From Paracoccus sp. (in: a-proteobacteria) (GTDB taxonomy: Bacteria; Pseudomonadota; Alphaproteobacteria; Rhodobacterales; Rhodobacteraceae), in assembly GCF_030538755.1 (NCBI RefSeq), contig NZ_JAUNTJ010000006.1, forward strand, positions 1 through 64,000: a DNA stretch of 64,000 nucleotides, written 5' to 3'. The notes beneath the pieces are model-generated. The model searched no databases. It was not told the DNA's origin and saw only the letters and a program-made list of their open reading frames with translations. Made by a program: the position numbers and the translations under genes. Shown piece after piece: positions 36,496-43,291 of the stretch. Within the stretch, counting starts at the first letter, position 1, and each line of letters starts with the position of its first letter.

Positions 36496-36519
36496 GGTTA
36501 TGTCCGGGCGACCATAACC
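36496..36519 (-). promoter_or_regulatory. Putative ModE-type operator upstream of modA
   Basis: Perfect inverted repeat GGTTATG - 10 nt - CATAACC, 13 nt before the modA ATG. It sits between the ModE-like regulator gene and modA. Known alphaproteobacterial Mo-boxes are AT-rich dyads with TATA-like half sites and a 6-nt spacer; this one differs in spacer, so the assignment rests on position and symmetry. Confidence 0.5.
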
Positions 36520-36543
36520 GCGCCGCGCCCGGTCAGGCAAGCG

Positions 36544-36933
36544 TCATTTCCGTTCGGACATATCGTCCAGCATCCCGGTGATGGCGGCAATATCGCCCGA
36601 CCCCGCCCCGACCAGCAGCGATTCCAGCGCCCGGAAATGCGCCAGCACCTGCGCGCCGGTTTCGGTCAGCACCGCGCCGCCCCCGCCCGGCCCGCCACGC
36701 GCGCTGTCCACCAGCGGGCGGGCAAAGGCGCTGTTCATTTCCTCGACCAGCGACCAGGCGCGCTTATAGCTCATGCCCATGCGGCGGCCTGCGGCGGAAA
36801 TCGAGCCAAGCTCGGCGATGCCGGTCAGCAGATCGGCCTTGCCGGGGCCAAGGGTCAACGCCGGGCCGTAATCCAGCCGCAGCTTGATACGGGGCAAAGC
36901 GGGCTTTTGCGGGTTGTCAGCCGGTTCGGTCAT
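36544..36933 (-). CDS. ModE-like winged-helix regulator lacking the molybdate-binding domains
   Basis: A protein of 129 aa. The LysR/ModE type winged helix is clear: GKADLLTGIAELGSISAAGRRMGMSYKRAWSLV in outline, key words SISAAGR and SYKRAW. The Gly-rich hinge GGPGGGGAVLTETG follows. The two Mop domains of full ModE (~260 aa) are absent, so it may sense molybdate through another protein or not at all. It is first in the mod operon and divergent from the thiolase. The start at 36933 is chosen on content; a GTG at 36996 is possible. Confidence 0.85.
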   Translation of the reverse strand: MTEPADNPQKPALPRIKLRLDYGPALTLGPGKADLLTGIAELGSISAAGRRMGMSYKRAWSLVEEMNSAFARPLVDSARGGPGGGGAVLTETGAQVLAHFRALESLLVGAGSGDIAAITGMLDDMSERK

Positions 36934-37034
36934 CGCCACATTGTCGGGCGACTGGCCTGCGTGACGCAAGGGCTTTTCGACGCCCGGTTCTCGCACTAAG
37001 GTCGCAGGAGCATTTTACATAGAGGGGGAACTTC

Positions 37035-38210
37035 ATGTCGGATATCGTTATCCTGTCGGGCGCGCGCACGGCCATTGGCGGCTTTGGCGGCAGCCTGGCC
37101 TCGGTCCCGCCGATTCAATTGGCCACGCATGTCGCCAAGGCCGCGATGGAACGCGGCGGCGTGTCGCCGGACCAGATCGGCACTGTCGTGTTCGGCCATG
37201 TCATCAACACCGAACCACGCGACATGTATCTGTCGCGCGCCGCCATGCTGGAGGCCGGGATTCCCGACACCACCCCGGCGATGAACGTGAACCGGCTGTG
37301 CGGTTCGGGCGCGCAGGCGGTGGTTTCGGCGGCGCAGGCGCTGATGCTGGGCGATGCCGATTTCGCCCTTGCCGGCGGCGCCGAAAACATGAGTCGCGCG
37401 CCCTATGCCTCGCCCACCATGCGGCACGGGCAGCGGATGGGCGATGCCACCATGTATGACATGATGGTTGGCGCGCTGACCTGCCCGATGGGCACCGGCC
37501 ACATGGGCATCACCGCCGAAAACGTCGCCGCCGAAAACGGCGTGACGCGCGAAGAGCAGGATGCCTTTGCGCTGGAATCGCAGAACCGCGCCGCCAAGGC
37601 GATCGAGGAAGGCCGCTTCAAGGATCAGATCGCGGGCTTTGAGATCAAGTCGCGCAAGGGTGTGACGGTGTTCGACACCGACGAACACCCCAAGGCCACC
37701 ACGCTGGAAAAACTGGGTGCCTTGCGCGCCGCCTTCCAGAAGGATGGCACCGTGACCGCCGGTAACGCCTCGGGCATCAACGATGGCGCCGCCGCCGTGG
37801 TGCTGGCCCGTGCCGAGGCCGCCGAAAAGGCCGGTCTGACGCCCAAGGCCAAGCTGCTGGGCTATGCCGTGGCGGGGGTTCCGGCGCGGATCATGGGCAT
37901 CGGCCCGGTGCCTGCGGTCCAGCAATTGCTGGAAAAAACCGGGCTGTCGCTGGGTGATTTCGACGTGATCGAATCGAACGAGGCCTTTGCCGCACAGGCG
38001 CTGGCCGTGAACAAGCAACTGGGTCTGGACCCGGCCAAGGTCAACCCGAACGGCGGCGCGATCGCGCTGGGCCACCCGGTCGGCGCGACCGGGGCGATCC
38101 TGACCGTGAAGGCTCTGTATGAGCTGGAGCGGATCGGCGGCAAGCGCGCCATCGTCACCATGTGCATCGGCGGCGGTCAGGGTATCGCGCTGGCGCTGGA
38201 ACGGCTCTGA
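37035..38210 (+). CDS. Acetyl-CoA C-acetyltransferase / beta-ketothiolase
   Basis: A protein of 391 aa. The acyl-enzyme Cys is residue 89 (NRLCGSGAQ). His is in GGAIALGHPVGATGA and the second Cys in CIGGGQGIA. NEAFAAQA is the other conserved block. It condenses two acetyl-CoA, or cleaves 3-ketoacyl-CoA; BktB- or PhaA-like. GAGGGGG precedes the ATG. No phaB reductase follows; its TGA shares one base with the start of a small HhH-like protein gene. It could feed the acyl-CoA operon 8 kb downstream, which is inference. Confidence 0.93.
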   Translation: MSDIVILSGARTAIGGFGGSLASVPPIQLATHVAKAAMERGGVSPDQIGTVVFGHVINTEPRDMYLSRAAMLEAGIPDTTPAMNVNRLCGSGAQAVVSAAQALMLGDADFALAGGAENMSRAPYASPTMRHGQRMGDATMYDMMVGALTCPMGTGHMGITAENVAAENGVTREEQDAFALESQNRAAKAIEEGRFKDQIAGFEIKSRKGVTVFDTDEHPKATTLEKLGALRAAFQKDGTVTAGNASGINDGAAAVVLARAEAAEKAGLTPKAKLLGYAVAGVPARIMGIGPVPAVQQLLEKTGLSLGDFDVIESNEAFAAQALAVNKQLGLDPAKVNPNGGAIALGHPVGATGAILTVKALYELERIGGKRAIVTMCIGGGQGIALALERL

Positions 38211-38446
38211 TGCGCTTCGCGCCGGGCGAACGTCAGGTTCTGCCGGGCGCGAAATTCGTCGGGCCGATGGTGGTGCAACGTCTTGAAGAGGCAGGGTTTT
38301 GCGGCCTTGCCTCTTTGGCCAAGGCGGATGCGGAAACCATCTGCCGGGGCACGGCGGCGGCTTTGGGCACGACCTGCTGGGCGAACAGCCCGCAGGCGCG
38401 CCGTGCGGTGGAGAACGCCATTGCCGCGGCACGCGCGGCGGGGTGA
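38210..38446 (+). CDS. Small helix-hairpin-helix-like protein (Cdd1-like)
   Basis: A protein of 78 aa. GAKFVGPMVVQRLEEAGFCGLASLAKAD has the shape of a HhH repeat (LPG..PG..LxxAGI.S..DLA). The protein also has three Cys and a helical Ala-rich C-terminus (NSPQARRAVENAIAAAR). The nearest family I can suggest is the small pathogenicity-locus / McrB-like HhH proteins. Function unknown. Translational coupling to the thiolase by a TGATG overlap is evidence that it is real. Confidence 0.65.
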   Translation: MRFAPGERQVLPGAKFVGPMVVQRLEEAGFCGLASLAKADAETICRGTAAALGTTCWANSPQARRAVENAIAAARAAG

Positions 38447-39078
38447 GTTTCGGCAGGTCGGCAGATTGACGGTGCGTTCCGAAAGGGCGCGCCGTTTTCT
38501 TTTGCGCCTGCGCAACGGCTGCGGGCGTTGCATGGCGCAACAGGGCGCAGGGCCGGGCCGCGAAAGCCAGCAAATGCCGGGATTTTGGCTGCACAACCGA
38601 TGCACAACCTGTGCACAGGCTGTACACAAGCTGTGCACAGACGATGCGCGTTGCAGGATAGGGGGGCGCAGCGGGGCCGGGTGAGGGGCGATGTGGCGCA
38701 GAGACGCGGCGGATTGCCCAAGGTGCCCGATGCCGGAGGCCGCAGGGTGTGATCCGTGAGTGGCGGCTGCCTTTCTCTGAACTGTCAGCTTCGCGGCGAC
38801 TGCCGATTTTTGATGGCACGGGCACGGCTGGGCTTTGTCGGGCGGGTGCGTCGCCTTGGATTTAGAAAAATTTTCCATATTCAGATTGTCTGGCGGTGAT
38901 GGAACCCTTCGGGGATGACCTGATGCGGGAAGCCGCAGCGGCAGTGCTGGATGTGCCTCTGCGGATGGCTTTGCTGCGGGTTTGTGGGCAGATCGGGGGC
39001 AGGCGCATGGCCCGAGGCTTGGGAACATGTGTCGCCCGCAGATCGTTAGCCAGAATGAAAAACAACAGGGATGACCCG
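38447..39078. other. 632-nt gene-free region with iteron-like array and AT-rich pocket
   Basis: No supported gene. It holds six 11-bp units at 38587-38652 and an AT-rich stretch at 38858-38890 (TTTAGAAAAATTTTCC core) in otherwise GC-rich DNA. The latter could be promoter DNA for the GFA gene at 39079. Open frames across the array are short, rich in Cys/His as a by-product of the repeat, and have no ribosome site. Confidence 0.65.
38587..38652. repeat. Six tandem 11-bp units centred on TGCACA
   Basis: TGCACA-like cores start at 38590, 38601, 38612, 38623 (TACACA), 38634 and 38645 (TGCGCG), exactly every 11 bp. The middle units are CTGTGCACAGG, CTGTACACAAG and CTGTGCACAGA; two contain the perfect palindrome TGTGCACA. 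The 11-bp step places all sites on nearly the same face of the helix, as in operator arrays or replication iterons. The cores differ from the DnaA box TTATCCACA at two positions. Confidence 0.85.
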
Positions 39079-39528
39079 ATGCCGAAAACCGGAGGTTGTG
39101 ACTGCGGTGCCGTGACCTATGCCGTCGCGGTCGGGCGGCTGCATGTTTACGCCTGCCATTGCCTGAACTGTCAGACCCGCAGCAGCAGCGCCTTTGCCGA
39201 ACATGCGATGCTGACGGCGGATGCGCTGGATTGCAGCGGCGAAACGGTTGGCTTTGTGCGGCAGCGGGATGGTATCCGCTTTACCGAAGTGTTCTGCGCC
39301 GCCTGTCATACCCGGCTGTTCAATCGCAACGATATGCTGCCCGATATGGTCTTTCTGCGTGCCGGGACGCTGGATCACAGCGCGGGGCTGGTGCCGATGG
39401 CGCATATCTGGACCAGCCGGAAACAGCCGTGGCTGGTGCTGCCCGAGGGGGTGCCCGCCTTTGAACAATCGCCCACGCCCGAAGAATTCGGCGCGGCGGT
39501 GCAGGCGGCCGAGGCGCGGGGGGCCTGA
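39079..39528 (+). CDS. GFA/CENP-V family protein (intact)
   Basis: A protein of 149 aa. It has all three Cys sites of the family: [22 protein letters not shown] and [10 protein letters not shown]. These bind structural and catalytic zinc; substrate unknown (a glutathione-adduct role is proposed for some members). AGGGA precedes the ATG at 39079; an in-frame ATG at 39055 is an alternative. It is convergent with betC, 15 nt apart. Compare the broken relative at 6362. Confidence 0.9.
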   Translation: MPKTGGCDCGAVTYAVAVGRLHVYACHCLNCQTRSSSAFAEHAMLTADALDCSGETVGFVRQRDGIRFTEVFCAACHTRLFNRNDMLPDMVFLRAGTLDHSAGLVPMAHIWTSRKQPWLVLPEGVPAFEQSPTPEEFGAAVQAAEARGA

Positions 39529-39543
39529 GGCCCGCCCCCGCCG

Positions 39544-41037
39544 CTATTCCCCGCGCGGGAATCTTTGCGATTCTTCCAGCACGTTCAGGTCCATGTGGTT
39601 GCGCATGTATCGGTCTGATGCCTGCTGCAAGGGCTGGTAATCCCACGGGAAATAGGCGCCGTTGCGCAGGGCGGGATAGACGATCCAGCGGCGGGCCTGA
39701 CTTTCGCGGACTTCGGCATCATAGGCGGGCAGGTCCCAGCGGGCCGTGGCCATCTGGCGCAGGCGCGACAGGGTGCCCGCATGGGCCGGGTCGGCGGCAA
39801 GGTTGCTGCGCTCGTCCGGGTCGGTTTGCAGGTCGAACAATTGTTCGGGATCGGCGGGGCAGGCGATGTATTTCCAGCGCCCGTCGCGCAGGGCGATCAT
39901 CGGCGCGATCGAGCCTTCGGCGGCGTATTCCATCGGCACCGGCGGGCGGTCGGCGGGGTTCAGCAGGGAATGGCCGTCGGTCCATGGCGCGATCTCGTCC
40001 ATGGGCAGGCCGGCAAGGTCGCATAGCGTGGGCAGCACGTCCAGCGTGGACACCGGCTGATCTACCCGGCCCGGCTGCATCCCCGGCGCGGCGATCATCA
40101 GCGGCACGCGGGCGGATTGTTCGAAGAAGTTCATCTTGAACCAAAGGCCACGGTTGCCCAGCATCTCGCCATGGTCGGACAGCAGCAGGATGATGGCGTC
40201 CTGTCGGGTGCGATCCAGCACGTCGAGGATTTCGCCGATCTTGTCGTCGATATAGCTGATATTGGCGAAATAGCCCTGCCGGGCGCGGCGGATATGGTCG
40301 GCGGTGATATGGGATGCGCGCCAGTCGCTGGCGTCCATCAGGCGCTGGGAATGCGGGTCCATCGCTTCGTAGGGGATAGCCGGGGGTGGCTCCAGCTCGG
40401 GCGCGTTTTCGTAGAGATCCCAGTATTTGCGGCGGGCCACGAAGGGGTCGTGCGGGTGGGTAAAGCTGACCGTCAGGCACCACGGGCGGTCGTCGGCCCC
40501 GCGCGCAAGGTCATACAGCTTGCGGCAGGCGTGATAGGCCACCTCGTCGTCGTATTCGTATTGGTTGCTGATTTCCGCCACGCCCGCGCCGGTGACGGAC
40601 CCGAGGTTGTGATACCACCAGTCGATCCGCTGCCCCGGTTTGCGCCAGTCCGGGGTCCAGCCGAAATCGGCGGGGTAGATGTCGGTCGTCAGCCTTTGTT
40701 CAAAGCCGTGAAGCTGGTCGGGGCCGACAAAGTGCATCTTGCCCGACAGGCAGGTGTGCCAGCCCGCGCGGCGCAGGTGGTGCGCATAGGTCGGGATGTC
40801 GGATGCGAATTCCGCCGCATTGTCATAGACGCGGGTGCGGCGCGGCAATTGCCCCGACATGAACGAGGCCCGCCCCGGCGCGCACAGCGGGCTGGCGGTA
40901 TAGGCATTGGCAAAGCGCGTGCTGCGCGCGGCAAGGCGGCGCAGGTTCGGCACATGCAGGAAATCGGCGGGGCCGTCGGGGAACAGCACCCCCGACAGTT
41001 GGTCCGCCATCAGGATCAGAAAGTTCGGTTTGCTCAC
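39544..41037 (-). CDS. betC: Choline-sulfatase BetC
   Basis: A protein of 497 aa. Type I sulfatase: the formylglycine-forming Cys52 lies in SPLCAPGRASF (C-x-P-x-R). Metal residues are in LILMADQ and LLLSDHGEMLG, and LSGKMHFVGPDQ is the Lys/His site. The choline-sulfatase C-terminal region is present (RRWIVYPALRNGAYFPWDY). It releases choline and sulfate from choline-O-sulfate; choline can become glycine betaine. The absence of a signal peptide fits a cytoplasmic enzyme. It overlaps choX by 4 nt. Confidence 0.95.
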   Translation of the reverse strand: MSKPNFLILMADQLSGVLFPDGPADFLHVPNLRRLAARSTRFANAYTASPLCAPGRASFMSGQLPRRTRVYDNAAEFASDIPTYAHHLRRAGWHTCLSGKMHFVGPDQLHGFEQRLTTDIYPADFGWTPDWRKPGQRIDWWYHNLGSVTGAGVAEISNQYEYDDEVAYHACRKLYDLARGADDRPWCLTVSFTHPHDPFVARRKYWDLYENAPELEPPPAIPYEAMDPHSQRLMDASDWRASHITADHIRRARQGYFANISYIDDKIGEILDVLDRTRQDAIILLLSDHGEMLGNRGLWFKMNFFEQSARVPLMIAAPGMQPGRVDQPVSTLDVLPTLCDLAGLPMDEIAPWTDGHSLLNPADRPPVPMEYAAEGSIAPMIALRDGRWKYIACPADPEQLFDLQTDPDERSNLAADPAHAGTLSRLRQMATARWDLPAYDAEVRESQARRWIVYPALRNGAYFPWDYQPLQQASDRYMRNHMDLNVLEESQRFPRGE

Positions 41038-41963
41038 AGGGCTGCCTTTACCGCGTCCAGTCCGGGCTGGCCGTCAAGGGTGGTTATGCCGTCCAGCCAG
41101 GGCGTCAGGCGGTCGGGGTTTTCGGCCAGCCATGCCCGTGCCGCCTGCTCGCCGCTGTCGCCGTTATCCAGAATGCGGGCCATCAGCGCGTTTTCCATAT
41201 CCACGTCGAACTCCAGCTGCGACAGCAGCCGCGCGACATTGGGGCAGGTGTCGGCCCATTCGCCGCGCGCCAGCGTATGCACGGTTGCGCCGCCGAAATC
41301 GGGGCCGAACTGCGCATCGCCGCCCGACAGGTAGGTCAGGTCGTGGGCGATGTTCATCGGGTGCGGCGCCCATGCCAGAAAGACCGAGGGCCGGTCTGCC
41401 GCGCTGTTGCGCGTGACCTGCGCCAGCATCCCCTGTTCGCTGGATTCGACCAGCTCCCAATCGCCGAGGCCGAATTCGTCGGCGTCGATCATCGCCTGAA
41501 TCGACTGGTTGGCGGGGGCGCCCGGCTCGATCCCGTAGATCTTGCCGTCGAAGGCGTCGCGCTGGGCGTCGAGATCGGCGAAATCGGCCACGCCAAGCGC
41601 CGCGCCGGGGGCGGTGACGGCAAGGGTGAATTTCGCGCCGGTCAGGTTCTGCGCCAGTTCGCGCACGCTGCCCGATGCGTCCAGATCGTCGCGGAACGCC
41701 TGCTGCGCGGGCATCCAGTTGCCCAGAAAGGCGTCGGTATTGCCGGTTTTCAGCGCCTCATAGCCGATGGGGACGGACAGGATCTGCACCTCGGGCTGAT
41801 AGCCGAGGGCGGACAGCAGCACGGTGGCGACGCCGTTGGTGGCGGTGATGTCGGTCCAGCCGGGATCGGACAGGCGCACGGCGGCGCAGGATGCGGGGTC
41901 GGCGGCCATGGCAAGCGCGGGCAGGGTGGTCAGCGCGGTGGCCAGAAGGGTGGTGCGGATCAT
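41034..41963 (-). CDS. choX: Choline ABC transporter substrate-binding protein ChoX
   Basis: A protein of 309 aa. Signal peptide (TTLLATALTTLPALAMA). It belongs to the OpuAC/ChoX class: DPGWTDITATNGVATVLLSALGY, GNWMPAQQAFRDDL and FLAWAPHPMN hold aromatic residues of the quaternary-amine box. It delivers choline or acetylcholine, and perhaps choline-O-sulfate given betC. The partner genes choW and choV are not in this window, so the pair choX-betC must use a permease encoded elsewhere. Confidence 0.92.
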   Translation of the reverse strand: MIRTTLLATALTTLPALAMAADPASCAAVRLSDPGWTDITATNGVATVLLSALGYQPEVQILSVPIGYEALKTGNTDAFLGNWMPAQQAFRDDLDASGSVRELAQNLTGAKFTLAVTAPGAALGVADFADLDAQRDAFDGKIYGIEPGAPANQSIQAMIDADEFGLGDWELVESSEQGMLAQVTRNSAADRPSVFLAWAPHPMNIAHDLTYLSGGDAQFGPDFGGATVHTLARGEWADTCPNVARLLSQLEFDVDMENALMARILDNGDSGEQAARAWLAENPDRLTPWLDGITTLDGQPGLDAVKAAL

Positions 41964-42077
41964 TGTGGTTTTCCCTGTTGTCTGTCGCGTTGGTCTGCTT
42001 GAAACTGGTCTGAGCGTTGCAGATCGGTCCGGCGTTGAAAAGGGGGCGTTGTCGCCGCGAACCTGCCAGTTTGTGTC

Positions 42078-42104
42078 GAAATTCAGGCAATCCTGTCGTT
42101 TCGG
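42078..42104. promoter_or_regulatory. Imperfect palindrome upstream of choX
   Basis: CAGG-CAAT-CCTG at its centre (42085-42096) with outer arms CGAAA and TTTCG offset by one base. It lies between the divergent choX and TAXI genes, 114 nt from the choX start and 93 nt from the TAXI gene start. A TetR-type regulator such as BetI is one candidate binder; none is encoded here. Confidence 0.35.
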
Positions 42105-42196
42105 TCAGTTGCGCCATTGTGACGGGTCGCCTAGGATCGCGGCGAATTCCCGCCTGTTTGCGCGGGGGTATCGGACCAACAGGAAAGGATAACGAG

Positions 42197-43201
42197 ATGT
42201 TTGCAAAGCGGATCATGGCGGCTGCCGCAGCCCTGACGCTGGGGCTGACCGGGGTTGCCACTGCGCAGGAAATGAACTTTTTCCGGGTCGCCACGGGCGG
42301 CACGTCGGGCACCTATTACCCGATTGGCGGGCTGCTGGCGAATGCCATTTCCAACCCGCCCGGATCGCGCGCCTGCGAAGAGGGCGGGTCGTGCGGCGTG
42401 CCGGGGCTGATCGCCTCGGCTGTGGCCTCGAACGGGTCGGTTGCCAATGTGAACGCCATTCAGGGCGGCACCATGGAATCGGGCTTTGTGCAGGGTGACG
42501 TGGCCACCTGGGCGTTCAACGGCACCGGCATCTGGGAAGGCCAGCCCGCGGCTGACAAGGTGCGCGTCATCGCCAACCTGTATCCCGAATCGATCCACCT
42601 GATCGCCTCGGCCGGGGCGGGCATCAGCTCGGTCGCCGATCTGGCGGGCAAGCGGGTGTCGCTGGACGAGCCTGGCTCGGGGACGCTGGTGGATGCGCAG
42701 ATCATCCTGAACGCCGCCGGCCTGTCCGAAGCGGACATCCGCCCCGAATATCTGAAGCCCGAACAGGCCGCTGACCGGATGCGCGATGGCGCGATGGATG
42801 CGTTCTTCTTTGTCGGCGGCTATCCGACCGGCGCTGTGGCCGAACTGGCCAGCCAGCATGACGTGGTGGTGGTGCCGATCGACGGCGAACTGCGCGACAA
42901 GATTCTGGCCGACAGCAGCTTTTTCGCCGCCGATACCTTTCCGGCTGGCACCTATGACGGGCAGGACAGCGATGTGGACACCATCGCCGTGGGCGCGCAA
43001 TGGGTGACATCGGCCGATCAGTCGGACGATCTGGTCTATGGCATCACCGCCGCGCTGTGGAACGACAACACCCGCAAGCTGCTGGATGCGGGCCACGCCA
43101 AGGGCAAGATGATTACCCGTGAACATGCGCTGGACGGCGTGGGTATTCCGCTGCATCCGGGTGCAGAACGCTTTTACCGCGAAGCGGGTCTGCTGGAATA
43201 A
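42197..43201 (+). CDS. TRAP transporter solute-binding protein, TAXI family
   Basis: A protein of 334 aa. Signal peptide ends at GVATAQ. TAXI landmarks: FRVATGGTSGTYYPIGGLLAN, NVNAIQGGTMESGFVQGD, and DLAGKRVSLDEPGSGTLVDAQ. TAXI proteins bind small anions such as glutamate or other carboxylates; the ligand is not predictable. AGGAAAGGA lies before the ATG. A stem-loop with T-run follows, and then the fused permease. Confidence 0.93.
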   Translation: MFAKRIMAAAAALTLGLTGVATAQEMNFFRVATGGTSGTYYPIGGLLANAISNPPGSRACEEGGSCGVPGLIASAVASNGSVANVNAIQGGTMESGFVQGDVATWAFNGTGIWEGQPAADKVRVIANLYPESIHLIASAGAGISSVADLAGKRVSLDEPGSGTLVDAQIILNAAGLSEADIRPEYLKPEQAADRMRDGAMDAFFFVGGYPTGAVAELASQHDVVVVPIDGELRDKILADSSFFAADTFPAGTYDGQDSDVDTIAVGAQWVTSADQSDDLVYGITAALWNDNTRKLLDAGHAKGKMITREHALDGVGIPLHPGAERFYREAGLLE

Positions 43202-43210
43202 GATGACAGG

Positions 43211-43238
43211 TCAGGGGGCGTCAGCCCCCTGACTTTTT
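43211..43238 (+). terminator. Rho-independent terminator/attenuator between TAXI protein and permease
   Basis: Perfect 9-bp stem TCAGGGGGC/GCCCCCTGA, 4-nt loop, then CTTTTT. It lies 10 nt after the binding-protein stop and 54 nt before the permease start. Partial read-through would give more binding protein than permease. Confidence 0.85.
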
Positions 43239-43291
43239 GCCGCCAAGGCCAACAAGACCATGCCGCAGGGCATGCAAGAAGGAACCGGGGG

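Noticed and set aside
35474-36999. Plus-strand frames across modA/modB
   Set aside because: They are shadows of the mod genes; those genes have clear family motifs and 4-nt overlaps on the minus strand.
38587-38652. CRISPR array or DnaA-box cluster
   Set aside because: Units are 11 bp with no spacers, so not CRISPR. The cores differ from TTATCCACA at two positions, and no dnaA, parAB or gidA genes are near, so a chromosomal origin is not supported.
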